Origin: Bog-105 sp965277855 | Lineage (GTDB): Bacteria > Acidobacteriota > Terriglobia > Bryobacterales > Bryobacteraceae | Direction of reading: 5' to 3' | NCBI GenBank assembly: GCA_965277855.1 | Contig: OZ255847.1 | Span: 372,001 to 436,000, forward strand | DNA length: 64,000 bases | Shown here: one piece after another, positions 8,477 through 17,118 of the stretch | Numbering within the stretch: position 1 is the stretch's first letter | Layout: every line of letters begins with the position of its first letter | Program-made: the position numbers and the translations under genes | The notes under the pieces: model-generated | Seen by the model: only the letters and a program-made list of their open reading frames with translations | What the model was told of the DNA's origin: nothing | Database searches by the model: none

Positions 8477-9471
8477 AAGGGCACGTTCTAGTGCTGTTTC
8501 TCGCTTGTAACGCATTGCGCGCCGCCACGTATGTCGGTCCGCAAGCCTGCGCCGCGTGTCATCCGGCTGAAAGCGCGAAGCAGACCGCCACGCATCACGC
8601 CCACGCTCTGCGTCGCATCCACGGCAGTGTAGTAGGAGACGTACTTCTACAGCAAGCCCAATCGCCCGACGGCCTCTTGCATTACTCCGCGCAGGGCAAG
8701 GATGTGTCTGTCACCGGAACTGCCGGAGCCAGTTCGGCCATAATCGAGTGGGCTTTTGGAGCGGGGGTTCAGGGCAGTACTCCGGTCGGGCACTTTGAAG
8801 ATCAATACCTGGAGCATCGCTTCTCGTATTACACGCGCGTGAAGAAACTGGCCCCCACATTCGGCCACCCGCGCCGCGCCACTTCGCCGATTGGTGAACT
8901 CGGCATGCTGCAGGATGGCCGCACCATTAGCAGTTGCTTCAACTGTCACGCTACCGGTGTACAGCCTGGCGATAACGGGCCCGATCTGAGCACCATGACA
9001 CCGGGCGTTACCTGCGAACGCTGCCACGGACCCGGCAGTTCTCATGTGGCATCGAGGAAGCGAGAAGACATCGTCAATCCCGGCCGATTCCCCGCCAAAG
9101 CGCAAATTGAAATCTGCGGCCAGTGCCACCGCCTGCCCACCCCGGATATGGGCGCTGAACCCGAGATGGAAAATCCCGTGACCGTGCGCTTCGCACCCGT
9201 AGGCCTGTTAACCAGCCGTTGTTTTCAGGCGAGCCAGGGCAAGCTTTCCTGCCTGACCTGCCACAATCCACACGAAGACGCCCAACCGCGCGCTTCCATT
9301 TCCTACGTCGAAAAGTGTCTCGTCTGTCACGCCGCCGACCACAAACCGGTAAAGCTCTGCCGCCGCCGGCAAAAAGAAAATTGTCTCGGCTGTCACATGC
9401 AGCAAGCCTCGTTCGGCCCTTACCTTCGCTTCACCGACCACCGCATCCGCGTCAATCCTCCGGCTTCCTAG
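8473..9471 (+). CDS. Seven-heme c-type cytochrome
   Basis: This is an exported 332-residue cytochrome with a signal peptide at the N-terminus (KGHVLVLFLACNALRAAT). Seven CXXCH heme attachment sites can be read in order: CAACH, CFNCH, CERCH, CGQCH, CLTCH, CLVCH and CLGCH. Extra histidines (HATGV, HGPGSSHV, HNPHED, HMQQ) can serve as distal ligands. The layout resembles the cytochrome c554/NrfB-like multiheme group, but I do not recognise a specific enzyme. The GTG at 8473 overlaps the stop of the TPR gene, so both are made together. A role in periplasmic electron transfer is likely; the donor and acceptor are unknown. Upstream in-frame sequence lies inside the TPR gene and is not used. Confidence 0.85.
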   Translation: MKGHVLVLFLACNALRAATYVGPQACAACHPAESAKQTATHHAHALRRIHGSVVGDVLLQQAQSPDGLLHYSAQGKDVSVTGTAGASSAIIEWAFGAGVQGSTPVGHFEDQYLEHRFSYYTRVKKLAPTFGHPRRATSPIGELGMLQDGRTISSCFNCHATGVQPGDNGPDLSTMTPGVTCERCHGPGSSHVASRKREDIVNPGRFPAKAQIEICGQCHRLPTPDMGAEPEMENPVTVRFAPVGLLTSRCFQASQGKLSCLTCHNPHEDAQPRASISYVEKCLVCHAADHKPVKLCRRRQKENCLGCHMQQASFGPYLRFTDHRIRVNPPAS

Positions 9472-9526
9472 AGCTAAGTTGCGGAAGAAAGCGTATGCGG
9501 TCCGCCCCCTTCGGACCCGCGATCTG

Positions 9527-12500
9527 CTAACGGACCGGACCGAGGTATTGATCTAGCCAACCCAGTGTCGCTCCAATAACTTCGTAGAGCGGGACGACAT
9601 GTCCAGTTTGGTAAACCATGTGCTTCTTTCGATCCTTACTCGTGCCGAGCAGACGAAAGAACGTGTCCTGATCTGTTTCGGGAGCGAACAAGTCGTAGCG
9701 GCCATTTAGCATCAAAGTCGGCTGCTTTAGATGAGGGAGAAAATTCACGAGGTTGGTTTCGGGGAGCGATGGCTCAAGGTCTGGCAGTGCGAGCACAAGG
9801 ACCTTGAAACGTGGGTCAATGGCGCCGATGATGCCGCCCATATGCGCGCCAAGGCTGTAGCCGTAGTAGCTGACTTTATTGCGATCAAGGTCCGAGCGAG
9901 TCTCCAGATAGTCGACGGCACGGCACGCGTCTTTCGCCCATGCGATCATCTCGTCCCTGACGGTTGCGCTGATGCCGTCGACTAAGGGCAGCGTTCCACT
10001 GCCGCGCTCATAAGTTCCTTGATAGATCGGCACCAGGACGGCGCGCCCGCTTTTGAGAATGGCGGGTACGATGTCATACGCATGGCTGGTGGACAATGAG
10101 TACTCTCGGCCCAGGAAAGCGGCTGTACCAGGAAAGATTACGACTGTCTGGAACGGCGGCCTGGAGTGCCTGGGAAGAAACAGATAAGCCACGGCCTGCT
10201 CGTTTCCATAGGCAGCAGAGTAAGTAATCCTTTCGGACGTCCAATCGGGTTCACTCTTGCCCCAAGGCACAGTAGAAGGCTGCAAAGGAGCTTTGTCATA
10301 CGAGTAGAGGCTACGATAGGCACGGAATACGGGGTCGGAGGCAGGTTTTTGGTGACTCGTTGTTTCCTCCTTAAACGGAATCGGATGAAAGGCAGCCGGC
10401 GGAATGAGATCGGGCTGAATATATTTTGAGCAGCGAAAGCCGATGTTCGGAGCACGGAGAAAAGGCGATGCGGCGTCGGCCTGAAGAAACATGTAGCTTG
10501 GCTCATCGAACGCTCCGCCGAGGACGTAGCGTCCAGGGGCGCCACCGTCATTCCAAACCCATTCCTTGGCGTTGCCCGCCATATCGTAAGTGCCCCAGGG
10601 GCCAATGTCTTGTTTCGCGCCGACGGGGAGAAGACTGCCAGTGCCCACGTTGCTGGCGGGCACAGTGTAAGCTGCGGAAAGCGGCCCCGCCGCCTGCGTC
10701 CAGTGATAGATGCTAGGCAAGCTTTTGCCCGCAAACTCAGCGTAAGCAGCAGCTTCGTACCAGCTGATACCGGTAACCGGAAAATTGGCCTGCCCGTCCG
10801 GAAAGACACCTTGTACCCAGTCCTTCGGGCCAGGCAAGCCTGCCTTATCGCGGAATCTTATTTGGCCTGCTTCCCAGGAGATGGTCTTGCCGTTTTCGAC
10901 GAAAGCGACTTTCCAATACTGGCGATTTCGATAACCACCCTGGTCTACAAAGCTCTTGAACTGGCGGTTTGTGACCTCGTATTCATCAATCCAAAAGTCG
11001 GCAAGAACCAGGGGCGGATGTTCGCCAAACAAAGTAATGTCGAGATTAATAGCAGTTTTGGGTGGTGAGACGCGCACCATGCCTGCCGGAATGCTTTCGG
11101 TAGGATCGAGAACGACGTCTCCGCCCACCGGTTCGCCTCTCGGCATGGAAACGGGCGGAGTATGGGTCATTCGCACGACGGTGCCACAACCGGGCTTCTC
11201 GAACTTCCAGAGAAAAACGCCTCGAGGTTGACGCAAGTTCTTGAGTGGAGTTGTGCCGACAAACAGCCAGGGCGCATTCGGATTCGCGTAATCGCGGCGT
11301 GAGACTTTTGCGCTCGATGGTTTGGAATCGACGGACAAGGGGAAGGAAATTGCGGGCCATAGCTTGGCGAGCATGGCATCGGCAGGAACGAACTTTTCGG
11401 CGTTGACGGCAACGGCATAGGCATCTTCCAGACGCCCAAGATCAGTCAGATGGGTTGCCTGGGGGATGGCCACTTCTCGCGCCAGGCGGACATCATGCGA
11501 ATGCTTTACGAGCCAAGCTGTTCCGGCGGCGACGGCAAGCAGGGTGAGCAACAGGGGAATGAGCACACGCGGTCGTCGAACCTGGCTGACAAGGCTGGTA
11601 GCGGTTGAGCTTGTTCTGGAGTCGCGCACAATCGTCAGCTGCCGGGCCAACTCGGCGCCGGAGGCAAACCGGTCTGCCGCATTCTTGCTTAAGCAGCGGG
11701 TGAGGATGCGGCGGAGTTCGATGGGCAGATCGCGTTTCAGATTGGCGGTCCGAACCGGGTCGTGGTTCATCACGGCGGACAGAATGGTCGCAACCGATTC
11801 GCCCGGGAAGGCTTTGGTTCCGGTTAACATCTCATACAGTACGCAGCCGAATGAGAATACGTCGCTGCTCGGGGCGAGAGGCTTTCTCTGCGCCTGTTCC
11901 GGCGACATGTAGGAAAATGTGCCGACAATCGTACCGGCTTGCGTCAAGATCTCTAACGGTTCATTCTCACCAAGGGCCGCGGTCAATTGGGCGATCCCAA
12001 AATCGAGGACTTTAATCGATCCGCTTTGATTCACCATGATGTTGGCCGGTTTCAGATCGCGATGTGTGATGCCCTTGGCGTGCGCGGCCGCAAGGGCGTC
12101 GGCGATTTGCACGGCGTAACGCATTGCCAAGTCGACAGCCAGCGGTCCAGCTAGCGGCGCGCCCTCGATAAACTCCATCACCAGGTAGTCTGGCCCGACA
12201 TCATAGAGTTGGCAGATGTGGGGATGGTTCAAGGCGGCAACGGCGCGGGCTTCACGCTGGAAGCGGGCGGCATACTCCGGGTGGAGCGTCTTGATCGCGA
12301 CACTACGGCTGAGGCGGGTGTCCGTGGCCTGATACACTTCGCCCATGCCGCCCGCGCCGATGCTGTCGACTATCCGATAAGGCCCAAGGACCGCGCCCTT
12401 GCTGAGCCGTCTTTTTGCACGGGAAGCAGGCTCGGCCAGATCGACGGCGACCGCCCAAACCGGTTTCGCAAACAGGTTATTCGTCTGGTTGTAACTGAGC

Positions 12501-12634
12501 AGCGAGTCTACTTCACGCCGCAACTCCGAGTCGACCACGCAGGCGGAAGCAAGAAAGGCCTCACGCTGCTCGGGCGCGTGTTCCAGGGCGGCGTGATAAA
12601 GATCCTCAACGCGTTTCCATAGGATGTCATCCAT
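9527..12634 (-). CDS. Ser/Thr protein kinase fused to SUMF1 (FGE-like) domain and alpha/beta hydrolase
   Basis: This is a 1,035-residue protein with three recognisable parts. A PknB-type kinase spans about residues 85-345: glycine loop GAGGMGEVY, VAIKTL lysine, catalytic HRDLKPANIMV, DFGIAQ and SPEQA. A single membrane span follows (VLIPLLLTLLAVAAGTAWLV, about 357-376). A formylglycine-generating-enzyme/SUMF1 domain occupies about 515-725 (FWIDEYEVTNRQFKSFV, GISWYEAAAYAEFAG, closing NIGFRCSKY). The last 260 residues are an alpha/beta hydrolase with nucleophile elbow GYSLG, NGRYDLFAP acid and TGHVVP histidine, so the triad looks complete. The start overlaps the end of the ECF sigma gene by eight bases, indicating co-expression. 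The outer parts should face the periplasm. Substrates are unknown. Confidence 0.9.
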   Translation of the reverse strand: MDDILWKRVEDLYHAALEHAPEQREAFLASACVVDSELRREVDSLLSYNQTNNLFAKPVWAVAVDLAEPASRAKRRLSKGAVLGPYRIVDSIGAGGMGEVYQATDTRLSRSVAIKTLHPEYAARFQREARAVAALNHPHICQLYDVGPDYLVMEFIEGAPLAGPLAVDLAMRYAVQIADALAAAHAKGITHRDLKPANIMVNQSGSIKVLDFGIAQLTAALGENEPLEILTQAGTIVGTFSYMSPEQAQRKPLAPSSDVFSFGCVLYEMLTGTKAFPGESVATILSAVMNHDPVRTANLKRDLPIELRRILTRCLSKNAADRFASGAELARQLTIVRDSRTSSTATSLVSQVRRPRVLIPLLLTLLAVAAGTAWLVKHSHDVRLAREVAIPQATHLTDLGRLEDAYAVAVNAEKFVPADAMLAKLWPAISFPLSVDSKPSSAKVSRRDYANPNAPWLFVGTTPLKNLRQPRGVFLWKFEKPGCGTVVRMTHTPPVSMPRGEPVGGDVVLDPTESIPAGMVRVSPPKTAINLDITLFGEHPPLVLADFWIDEYEVTNRQFKSFVDQGGYRNRQYWKVAFVENGKTISWEAGQIRFRDKAGLPGPKDWVQGVFPDGQANFPVTGISWYEAAAYAEFAGKSLPSIYHWTQAAGPLSAAYTVPASNVGTGSLLPVGAKQDIGPWGTYDMAGNAKEWVWNDGGAPGRYVLGGAFDEPSYMFLQADAASPFLRAPNIGFRCSKYIQPDLIPPAAFHPIPFKEETTSHQKPASDPVFRAYRSLYSYDKAPLQPSTVPWGKSEPDWTSERITYSAAYGNEQAVAYLFLPRHSRPPFQTVVIFPGTAAFLGREYSLSTSHAYDIVPAILKSGRAVLVPIYQGTYERGSGTLPLVDGISATVRDEMIAWAKDACRAVDYLETRSDLDRNKVSYYGYSLGAHMGGIIGAIDPRFKVLVLALPDLEPSLPETNLVNFLPHLKQPTLMLNGRYDLFAPETDQDTFFRLLGTSKDRKKHMVYQTGHVVPLYEVIGATLGWLDQYLGPVR

Positions 12635-13220
12635 GGGCAGGCTCAGTCATTTCGCGCATGAGCCAGGCTTTGGCGAGACTCCAGTCGCGCAGCACGGTTT
12701 GAGTTGAGACGTTTAGAGCAGTGGCAGTTTCTTCTACCGAAAGTCCTGCGAAGAACCTCATTTCGATTACCCGCGCTTTGCGAGCGTCGTGTTTCTCCAA
12801 CGCCTGGAGTGCATCGTCGAGAGCGATCAACTCGCTGGCGCGGTCCGCCGCCACCGCTATTGCAGAGTCGTTGAGCGAAAAGGCCTTTTCGCCACCGCCG
12901 CGCTTGCGATAGCGGCGGGAGCGCGCGTGATCCACCAGGATCCGGCGCATCATTTGCGAAGCCATGGCGAAAAAATGCGAGCGGTCTCGCCACTCCATGC
13001 GCCGCAAATCCACCAGCCGGATAAACGCTTCGTTGACTAGCGCAGTAGCTTGGAGTGTATGTCCGGCCCGCTCCTGGCGCATATAAGCGCGGGCGTTTTG
13101 GCGCAATTCTTTCCACAAGATCGGCGCCAGCTTCTCCTGGGCGTCGCTGTCGCCACCCGTCCAAGCCCGCAGCAGTCCGGTTACATCCGGAGCAGAGGTG
13201 TCGGCCATGGCTTGTCGCAT
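12627..13220 (-). CDS. ECF-type RNA polymerase sigma factor (acidobacterial kinase-linked group)
   Basis: This is a 197-residue ECF sigma factor. Region 2 is seen as ALVNEAFIRLVD and the RDRSHFFAMASQMMRRILVD block, and region 4 as VIEMRFFAGLSVEETATALN followed by the recognition helix STQTVLRDWSLAKAWL. The long linker between regions 2 and 4 and the HFFAMA/MRRILVDHAR pattern fit the ECF group found next to Ser/Thr kinases in Acidobacteria and Planctomycetes. It overlaps the kinase gene by eight bases, so the kinase probably controls it in place of a classical anti-sigma factor; that is known for related pairs and inferred here. No anti-sigma gene lies nearby. ATG at 13220 and ATG at 13208 are both possible starts; neither has a clear ribosome-binding site. 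Confidence 0.85.
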   Translation of the reverse strand: MRQAMADTSAPDVTGLLRAWTGGDSDAQEKLAPILWKELRQNARAYMRQERAGHTLQATALVNEAFIRLVDLRRMEWRDRSHFFAMASQMMRRILVDHARSRRYRKRGGGEKAFSLNDSAIAVAADRASELIALDDALQALEKHDARKARVIEMRFFAGLSVEETATALNVSTQTVLRDWSLAKAWLMREMTEPAHG

Positions 13221-13340
13221 CGATTATAGTCCCGAAAAAGAATTTGCGTTTCGGTTAGAGTTTTTCACCCGGCTTCGCGCCGTGTTGGGTGAGAGAGAAA
13301 TCAACCAAGCTCTCAAGAAAGAAACCCCAGGAGACCGATT

Positions 13341-13760
13341 ATGAAACGCATTTTGACAAGTATTTTGGTGGCGGCGGGAATCGCTGGTCCTTTTGTAGGT
13401 CGCGTTAGCGCGCAGGCTGGTCCCATGATTGCCGATATCCCGTTCACGTTTGTCGCAAATCAAACGACGATGGCCGCCGGACGCTATGAACTAACTCAAT
13501 CAACTGCTGACGGATCGGCGTTCTTACTGCGGAACGCTAGCGGCGGCGCGATCTTCGTTACGTTAGGAACTCGCACTGAAGGAAACCCCGACCGTCCCAA
13601 CGTCACGTTCGCTTGCTACCGCCAGGAGTGTGTCCTTGCCAAGATTGCCCCGACGGGCAGTTTGACTGCGCACTCGCTGGCCCTAAACTCCGTCAAAAAG
13701 CATCTGCATCAATCGGTGGGCATGGCGGCGATGGTCTCGATAAAGCTCGCGGCGCGCTAG
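13341..13760 (+). CDS. Small exported protein of an acidobacterial family, function unknown
   Basis: This is a 139-residue protein with a clean signal peptide (KRILTSILVAAGIAGPFVG, cleavage after VSAQA). The mature part begins with the pattern IADIPFTFVANQTTMAAGRY, which I recognise from many small secreted acidobacterial proteins of unknown role, all with a short beta-rich domain. Two cysteines (FACYRQEC) could form a disulfide. It has a good ribosome-binding site (CAGGAG, seven bases before ATG). It diverges from the ECF sigma/kinase operon across 120 bases and could be a target of that sigma factor, which is inference only. Confidence 0.7.
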   Translation: MKRILTSILVAAGIAGPFVGRVSAQAGPMIADIPFTFVANQTTMAAGRYELTQSTADGSAFLLRNASGGAIFVTLGTRTEGNPDRPNVTFACYRQECVLAKIAPTGSLTAHSLALNSVKKHLHQSVGMAAMVSIKLAAR

Positions 13761-13857
13761 TAATTTCAGACCGAAATCCAGTGAGGAGAATACGCTTCCG
13801 CGGGCGATGAACAGCGTCGCCCGCGGTCAGTGACCCGCCCTTGCTACCATCATCTCC

Positions 13858-14406
13858 GTGTCCAGTACTCCCTCGAACTCCGCGGTGGCTCAACATAGCC
13901 TGAAGTCACTCATCCGGGAAGTTCCCGATTTTCCGAAACCGGGCATCCAGTTTTACGACATCACCACACTGCTCAAAGACAAACACGGCTTCCGCGAAAC
14001 GGTCGACGCGCTTGGCGAACATTACCAGGGCAAACCGGTCGACATCGTGGTGGGTATCGAAGCGCGCGGTTACTTTTTCGCGCCGGCCATGTCCTTGGCT
14101 CTCGGCGCAGGCTTCGTTCCGGTTCGCAAACCGAAGAAGCTCCCTCACACCACCCGCAGCGTGGAATACGATCTCGAATATGGCTCCGACCGGCTGGAAG
14201 TGCATGCCGACGCGATCGAGCCCGGTCAGAACGTACTCATCATCGACGATGTTCTCGCCACCGGTGGTACCGCTTCGGCTGTCGCCCGACTCGTCCGGCA
14301 ATTGGAGGGCGAAGTGGTCGGCCTCGGCTTTGTCATTGAACTCGCTTTCCTGAATGGCCGAGACAAGCTGTCCGGGTACGACGTGTTCTCCCTACTCCAG
14401 TACTGA
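13858..14406 (+). CDS. apt: Adenine phosphoribosyltransferase
   Basis: This is a cytosolic purine-salvage enzyme that makes AMP from adenine and PRPP. Its 182 residues include the type-I PRTase PRPP loop VLIIDDVLATGGTASA, the N-terminal block IPDFPKPGI-like (VPDFPKPGIQFYDITTLL) and EARGYFFAPAMSLALGAGFV. GTG at 13858 is the start; the first ten residues are extra relative to the family core. It opens a compact run of same-strand genes: ispE follows after two bases and prs, which makes its co-substrate PRPP, is two genes on. Identity is secure. Confidence 0.95.
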   Translation: MSSTPSNSAVAQHSLKSLIREVPDFPKPGIQFYDITTLLKDKHGFRETVDALGEHYQGKPVDIVVGIEARGYFFAPAMSLALGAGFVPVRKPKKLPHTTRSVEYDLEYGSDRLEVHADAIEPGQNVLIIDDVLATGGTASAVARLVRQLEGEVVGLGFVIELAFLNGRDKLSGYDVFSLLQY

Positions 14407-14408
14407 CC

Positions 14409-15338
14409 GTGAAGGTGACCGTCCCGTCCCTCGCCAAGCTCAACCTCGACCTGCGCATCCTATCCAAAAGAGCCGATGGCTACCACGACCTCCGTACCAT
14501 CTTTCAAACGATTAGCCTTTCCGACAAGCTCGTCATTGAGTTCGATTTGCAAAAACGAACCCAAATTGACCTAAGTAGCTCGATTGACATAGCTGACAAT
14601 CTGGTGGTCCGTGCCGCTAAACTCATCCTCGACGCGCTCAAAGTCAAGGCTTGGGTTCGTTTTTCACTTTCCAAGCAAATTCCCATAGGCGCCGGTCTTG
14701 GTGGCGGGTCCAGCAATGCCGCTTCGGTTCTTATCGCTCTTCCGGCGCTGGCCGGGAAAACGGTGCCGTTGCCGGAGCTGGTCCGCATGGCCGAGATGCT
14801 GGGCAGCGACGTCCCCTTTTTCCTTTACGGTGGTACCGCCCTGGCCGTGGGACGGGGTAGTGAACTCTACCCCTTGCCCGACCAGCCGGCGCGCTCGGTC
14901 CTGGTGGTTTCCACTGGCGTCCATGTCTCTACCTCTACCGCGTACCGTACCCTCGCCCGGGATGTTACGAATGCGTTGACTTCAAAGTCCGAGTCCCCTA
15001 TCCTGAGAGAGTTTCAGACGATCGCCTGGACTTTGGCCGAGCACGATTTGGAACACTTTCCGCTGAAAAATGACTTTGAAGAAGCTGTGTTTCGGCAGCA
15101 TCCGGAACTGTCTCGGACCGTGCGCAAATTGAAGCGCCTGGGCGCCAAACCGGCCTTAATGACCGGCAGTGGGTCGGCTGTGTTCGGCGTTTTCGAGGAC
15201 GAGGAGTCGGCCGCCGCCGCAGCTAATCGTTTTCCGGTAGGGACCGCGATCCCGGTTCGCTTCGTTCCGCGCAATCGCTACCGCCAACTGTGGCATCGCG
15301 CCCTGGGCGCTGCAGCGCCGAACTGCTGCTTTGCTTAA
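14409..15338 (+). CDS. ispE: 4-diphosphocytidyl-2-C-methyl-D-erythritol kinase
   Basis: This is a GHMP-family kinase that phosphorylates CDP-ME in the non-mevalonate isoprenoid pathway. Its 309 residues show the N-terminal substrate block SLAKLNLDLRILSKRADGYH, the GHMP ATP loop PIGAGLGGGSSNAAS, DVPFFLYGGTALAVGRG, and the C-terminal LMTGSGSAVFGVF. The start is GTG at 14409, two bases after the apt stop. About 20 C-terminal residues (NRYRQLWHRALGAAAPNCCF) go beyond the usual end. prs follows after 19 bases, a conserved neighbour in many bacteria. Confidence 0.95.
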   Translation: MKVTVPSLAKLNLDLRILSKRADGYHDLRTIFQTISLSDKLVIEFDLQKRTQIDLSSSIDIADNLVVRAAKLILDALKVKAWVRFSLSKQIPIGAGLGGGSSNAASVLIALPALAGKTVPLPELVRMAEMLGSDVPFFLYGGTALAVGRGSELYPLPDQPARSVLVVSTGVHVSTSTAYRTLARDVTNALTSKSESPILREFQTIAWTLAEHDLEHFPLKNDFEEAVFRQHPELSRTVRKLKRLGAKPALMTGSGSAVFGVFEDEESAAAAANRFPVGTAIPVRFVPRNRYRQLWHRALGAAAPNCCFA

Positions 15339-15357
15339 CGGTCAGAGAGAGACGAGG

Positions 15358-16329
15358 ATGTCTGCCCCCAAACCCGCGCGAGCCTTGTTCACCGACTTCA
15401 AAGTATTCAGCGGCACCGCCAACCGTCCCTTGACGGAAGAGATATGCGAGGCGCTCGATTGCCCGATCGGCGCAGCCATGATCAAACGCTTTGCCGACGG
15501 CGAAACGCACCTGCAGATCCAGGAAAATGTGCGCGGGGCAGACGTCTTCGTGGTTCAACCCACCTGCACGCCGGTCGACCACCACCTGATGGAGCTGCTG
15601 CTCATCATCGACGCTTTGAAGCGGGCGAGCGCTGAGCGCATCACGCCAGTGTTACCCTATTATGGGTATGCAAGGCAGGACCGTAAGGATCGGCCGCGTA
15701 TGCCAATTTCCGCCAAGCTGGTGGCGAGTTTGATCGAGCGAGCGGGAGCGAGCCGGGTATTGGCGCTCGATCTGCACGCCGCGCAAATTCAAGGGTTTTT
15801 TGATATTCCTGTAGACCACCTGTTTTCCGCGCCCGTCATGGTCAATGATTTTGCCAACCGGTTCGAGCGCGGTGAAATGATCGTGGTTTCGCCCGATGCG
15901 GGCGGTGTGGAGCGGGCGAGATCGTTCGCCAAGAATCTGAACTCGCCGCTTGCGATTATAGATAAACGCCGTACGGATGCCAATGTTGCCGAGGTGATGA
16001 ACATCATTGGCGATGTCCGTGGCAGGCACTGTCTGATTGTGGATGATTTGGTCGACACGGCCGGAACGCTCGTCAAGGGTGTCGAGGCACTGCTCAGCCA
16101 AGGTGCTAATAGTGTTACGGCCTGCGCTACCCACGCGGTGCTGTCGGGTCCGGCGGTGAAGAGAATTGAGGGGTCTGAGCTGGTAGAGTTAGTGGTTACA
16201 AACTCGATTCCGCTGACGGAAGAGGCCGCGAACTGTCCGAAAATTCGGGCCCTTTCGGTCGGCCCGCTGCTGGCAAGGGCGGTTCAATCGATCCATGAAG
16301 GTGGATCGGTCAGCACCCTGTTTATCTAG
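15358..16329 (+). CDS. prs: Ribose-phosphate pyrophosphokinase
   Basis: This enzyme makes PRPP from ribose 5-phosphate and ATP for nucleotide, histidine and tryptophan synthesis. Its 323 residues contain FADGETHLQIQENVRGADVF, the catalytic flexible loop YYGYARQDRKDRPRMPISAK, SPDAGGVERAR and the PRPP-binding LIVDDLVDTAGTLVKG. ATG at 15358 is preferred over an in-frame TTG at 15331 because the latter lies in the end of ispE and a purine-rich AGAGAGA tract precedes the ATG. Family length is normal (about 315). Confidence 0.95.
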   Translation: MSAPKPARALFTDFKVFSGTANRPLTEEICEALDCPIGAAMIKRFADGETHLQIQENVRGADVFVVQPTCTPVDHHLMELLLIIDALKRASAERITPVLPYYGYARQDRKDRPRMPISAKLVASLIERAGASRVLALDLHAAQIQGFFDIPVDHLFSAPVMVNDFANRFERGEMIVVSPDAGGVERARSFAKNLNSPLAIIDKRRTDANVAEVMNIIGDVRGRHCLIVDDLVDTAGTLVKGVEALLSQGANSVTACATHAVLSGPAVKRIEGSELVELVVTNSIPLTEEAANCPKIRALSVGPLLARAVQSIHEGGSVSTLFI

Positions 16330-16428
16330 GTTTTTGCAAGTGCCCGGTCGGAAGATCTGAGCGGGCGGATCGTGGCCAGGGTCCGGCAACTTTTTAGGTA
16401 GCCGTCCTGGTTTACAGAGAGGTGAAGG

Positions 16429-17103
16429 ATGAGAAAAGATATTACGGTGGCCGCCGAGGCGCGCGAGTCTCGCGGCAAGAATGAAGCACGGCGCTTGCGT
16501 GCGAAGGGTTCCATGCCAGCGGTGGTGTACGGCGGCTCCTCTGGAGCGACGGCGGTGGCGGTCAATCCCAAAGAACTGACCCGGATTCTGAACAGCAAAA
16601 CCGGTCACAACACGATTTTCAATTTAGGCATGAGCGGCGAGACGACTCCCGTCATGGTCATCGACTGGCAGTACGATCCCATCCGCGACTCGCTGCTGCA
16701 CGTTGATCTTAAGCGCATCGACCTGTCGCAGCGCATCACAGTCAAGGTTCCCGTTCTCACGCAGGGCGATCCCAAAGGCGTCAAGCTGCAGGGCGGTATC
16801 CAGGACATCGTCACTCGCGAAATCGAAATCGAGTGCCTGCCCGACGACATTCCTGAACAGTTCATCGTCAATGTTTCCGAATTGTTGATCGGACAGAGTA
16901 TTCGTGCCGCCGACATCCCTCTCGAAGGCTCCATGAAGTTGTTGAGCGTACCGGATGCTGTGATCACCCATATCATCTCGATCAAGGCGGAAGAAGAACC
17001 CGCGGCGGAAGTCGGTGCTGTTCCGGCAGCGGGATCTGAACCGGAAGTCATCAAGAAGGGCAAGAAGGAAGAGGAGGGCGCCGAAGCGCCCAAGAAGAAG
17101 TAA
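16429..17103 (+). CDS. rplY: Large ribosomal subunit protein bL25, CTC (TL5) form
   Basis: This is a 224-residue two-domain L25 of the CTC/TL5 type. The N-terminal 5S rRNA-binding domain covers about residues 1-95 (AEARESRGKNEARRLRAKGS, VVYGG) and the C-terminal TL5 domain runs to about 190 (VPVLTQGDPKGVKLQGGIQD). The tail is rich in Glu, Ala and Lys, as is common for the family. The 99-base leader after prs contains GCCCG/CGGGC and CCAGG/CCTGG arms that could fold, but no known leader motif is recognised. GAGAGGTGAAGG gives a strong ribosome-binding site. pth follows after 15 bases, the standard L25-Pth pairing. Confidence 0.93.
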   Translation: MRKDITVAAEARESRGKNEARRLRAKGSMPAVVYGGSSGATAVAVNPKELTRILNSKTGHNTIFNLGMSGETTPVMVIDWQYDPIRDSLLHVDLKRIDLSQRITVKVPVLTQGDPKGVKLQGGIQDIVTREIEIECLPDDIPEQFIVNVSELLIGQSIRAADIPLEGSMKLLSVPDAVITHIISIKAEEEPAAEVGAVPAAGSEPEVIKKGKKEEEGAEAPKKK

Positions 17104-17118
17104 GGCGTTTTCCGGTCT

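Noticed and set aside
13270..13300. CACCC...GGGTG inverted repeat upstream of the small exported protein
   Set aside because: The arms are five bases with a lopsided internal bulge and no T-run; chance is likely in GC-rich sequence.
16330..16428. Possible structured leader before rplY
   Set aside because: Short paired arms exist but no known autoregulatory or riboswitch pattern is recognised.
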